NCBI GenBank assembly: GCA_020723225.1
Contig: DYJG01000131.1
Coordinates: forward strand, 1 to 7,031
Length of the DNA stretch: 7,031 nucleotides
DNA from: Desulfobacca acetoxidans
GTDB taxonomy: Bacteria > Desulfobacterota > Desulfobaccia > Desulfobaccales > 0-14-0-80-60-11
Direction of reading: 5' to 3'
The position numbers and the translations under genes were made by a program. Of the stretch, positions 6,042-7,031 are shown in pieces. Every line of letters starts with the position of its first letter. The stretch's first letter is position 1. The notes below the pieces were generated by a model. The model had not been told where the DNA came from. It made no database searches and saw only the letters and a list, made by a program, of their open reading frames with translations.

Positions 6042-6046
6042 TCCTT
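6042..6046 (-). promoter_or_regulatory. Ribosome binding site of kdpB overlapping the kdpA stop
   Basis: AAGGA sits 7 nt before the kdpB ATG and shares bases with the TAA stop codon of kdpA (6045-6047). This arrangement favours coupled translation of the two pump subunits. Confidence 0.8.
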
Positions 6047-7031
6047 AAAAAAGCCTGCCCCGGCGGGCGAGAAATTCTTCCAGCACCGGCCCCAGAGACA
6101 GGACCGGAAAGAAGGTCAAGGCCCCCACGATCAGGATCACCCCCACCAGCAAAATCAGAAACAACGTACCGTTGGTGGGAAAGGTGCCCAGGGTGGGGGG
6201 CACGGTCTTCTTGCCCACCATGGCCCCGGCAAGGGCCAGCACCGGGATCATCATCCAGAAGCGACCGGTGAGCATGGACAGGCCCAGGGTAATATTCCAC
6301 CAGGGGGTGTTGGCGTTCAGGCCCGCGAACGCGGAGCCGTTGTTGCCCGCGGCGCTGGAGAAGGCGTAGAGGATTTCACTCAAGCCATGGGGTCCGGCGT
6401 TATTCAAGGACGGCAGGGCATAGGGGGCCACTGCGGCCCAGGCCGCGAACCCCAGGATGATCAGGGGAAAGATGAGCACATAGAGCATGGCGAATTTGAT
6501 CTCCCGGGACTCGATCTTTTTCCCCAGGTACTCCGGGGTGCGGCCCACCATCAGCCCGGCGATGAAGACCGCCAGGATGACGAAGACCAGCATGCCGTAC
6601 AGCCCCGCGCCCACACCGCCGAAGATCACTTCTCCCAGCTGGATGTTCACCAGGGGCACCAGGCCTCCTAAGGGGGTGAAGCTGTCGTGCATGGCATTGA
6701 CCGCGCCGCAGGAGGCCCCGGTGGTAATGGTGGCGAAAAGAGAGGAATTGGCGACCCCGAAGCGCATCTCCTTGCCTTCCAGGTTCCCAATGCTCTGATC
6801 CACTGCCAGGCCGGCCAGGGCCGCGTTGGGGCGGGCCTCGGCCCAATAGGTTACTCCGACGCCTACCAGGAACAAGAGCGCCATGGCCCCAAAGATTACC
6901 CAGCCCTCTTTCTGGTCCCGGGCCATGCGTCCGTAGGTATAGGTCAGGGCCGCGGGGATGGCGAAGATCAGGAGCATCTCCAGGAAGTTGGTCACCGGCG
7001 TGGGGTTTTCGAAGGGATGGGCGCTGTTGGC
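6045..7031 (-). CDS. kdpA: Potassium-transporting ATPase subunit A (C-terminal part, cut by window edge)
   Basis: KdpA is the channel-like K+-binding and translocating subunit of the pump, related to the Trk/Ktr K+ transporter superfamily with four pore-loop repeats. The visible 328 residues correspond to roughly the last 60% of the family's usual 550-560. The fragment opens with ANSAHPFENPTP, which in the family lies just after the second pore loop. It then carries the third pore-loop region TTGASCGAVNAMHDSF (fragment residues 103-118), the conserved GRTPEYLGKKI (163-173), the fourth pore-loop region NNGSAFAGLNANTPWWN (230-246), and a C-terminal helix before LGPVLEE. The frame is open to the edge, so the gene continues upstream. 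A GTG at 6995 is internal and should not be taken as a start. The two glycine-bearing selectivity-filter segments in view (SCGA, NGSAFAG) are intact. Confidence 0.97.
   Translation of the reverse strand, partial: ANSAHPFENPTPVTNFLEMLLIFAIPAALTYTYGRMARDQKEGWVIFGAMALLFLVGVGVTYWAEARPNAALAGLAVDQSIGNLEGKEMRFGVANSSLFATITTGASCGAVNAMHDSFTPLGGLVPLVNIQLGEVIFGGVGAGLYGMLVFVILAVFIAGLMVGRTPEYLGKKIESREIKFAMLYVLIFPLIILGFAAWAAVAPYALPSLNNAGPHGLSEILYAFSSAAGNNGSAFAGLNANTPWWNITLGLSMLTGRFWMMIPVLALAGAMVGKKTVPPTLGTFPTNGTLFLILLVGVILIVGALTFFPVLSLGPVLEEFLARRGRLF

Overview
The window holds most of a potassium-uptake (kdp) operon, read entirely on the minus strand, so transcription runs from the right edge to the left edge. 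In transcription order it contains the C-terminal 328 residues of KdpA (cut by the right edge), complete KdpB, complete KdpC, a stand-alone KdpD N-terminal/universal-stress protein, and a separate membrane histidine kinase. No promoter, no kdpF and no response regulator lie inside the window. A regulator would be expected just past the left edge, after the kinase.

The high GC content, the GTG start, the split KdpD and the short imperfect repeats in the gaps would fit a large-genome environmental Gram-negative bacterium. My best guess is a deltaproteobacterial (Desulfobacterota-type) lineage, but this is an inference from style and not a demonstrated placement.

Layout, left to right: 1-48 is a short degenerate tandem repeat. 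49-1890 is the kinase (TM1, extracytoplasmic domain, TM2, HAMP, PAS, HisKA, HATPase). 1895-3031 is the KdpD N-terminal domain plus USP domain, ending before any membrane segment. 3032-3171 is a gap rich in small repeats and palindromes. 3172-3756 is kdpC. 3757-3988 is a gap containing a MITE-like inverted pair of GC-rich hairpins. 3989-6034 is kdpB. 6045-7031 is the 3' part of kdpA.

Together KdpA (K+ channel-like subunit), KdpB (P-type ATPase motor) and KdpC (stabilising single-span subunit) form the high-affinity K+ pump. Catalytic and coupling residues of KdpB fall at the same residue numbers as in the E. coli protein, so the pump looks intact. The regulatory half is the unusual part. What E. 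coli carries as one KdpD protein is here a soluble KdpD-N/USP protein, followed 4 nt later by a kinase whose input domains are not those of KdpD. I see no mobile-element genes, RNA genes, CRISPR array or new enzyme system. The points worth a second look are the split sensor and the repeat-filled gaps that flank kdpC.
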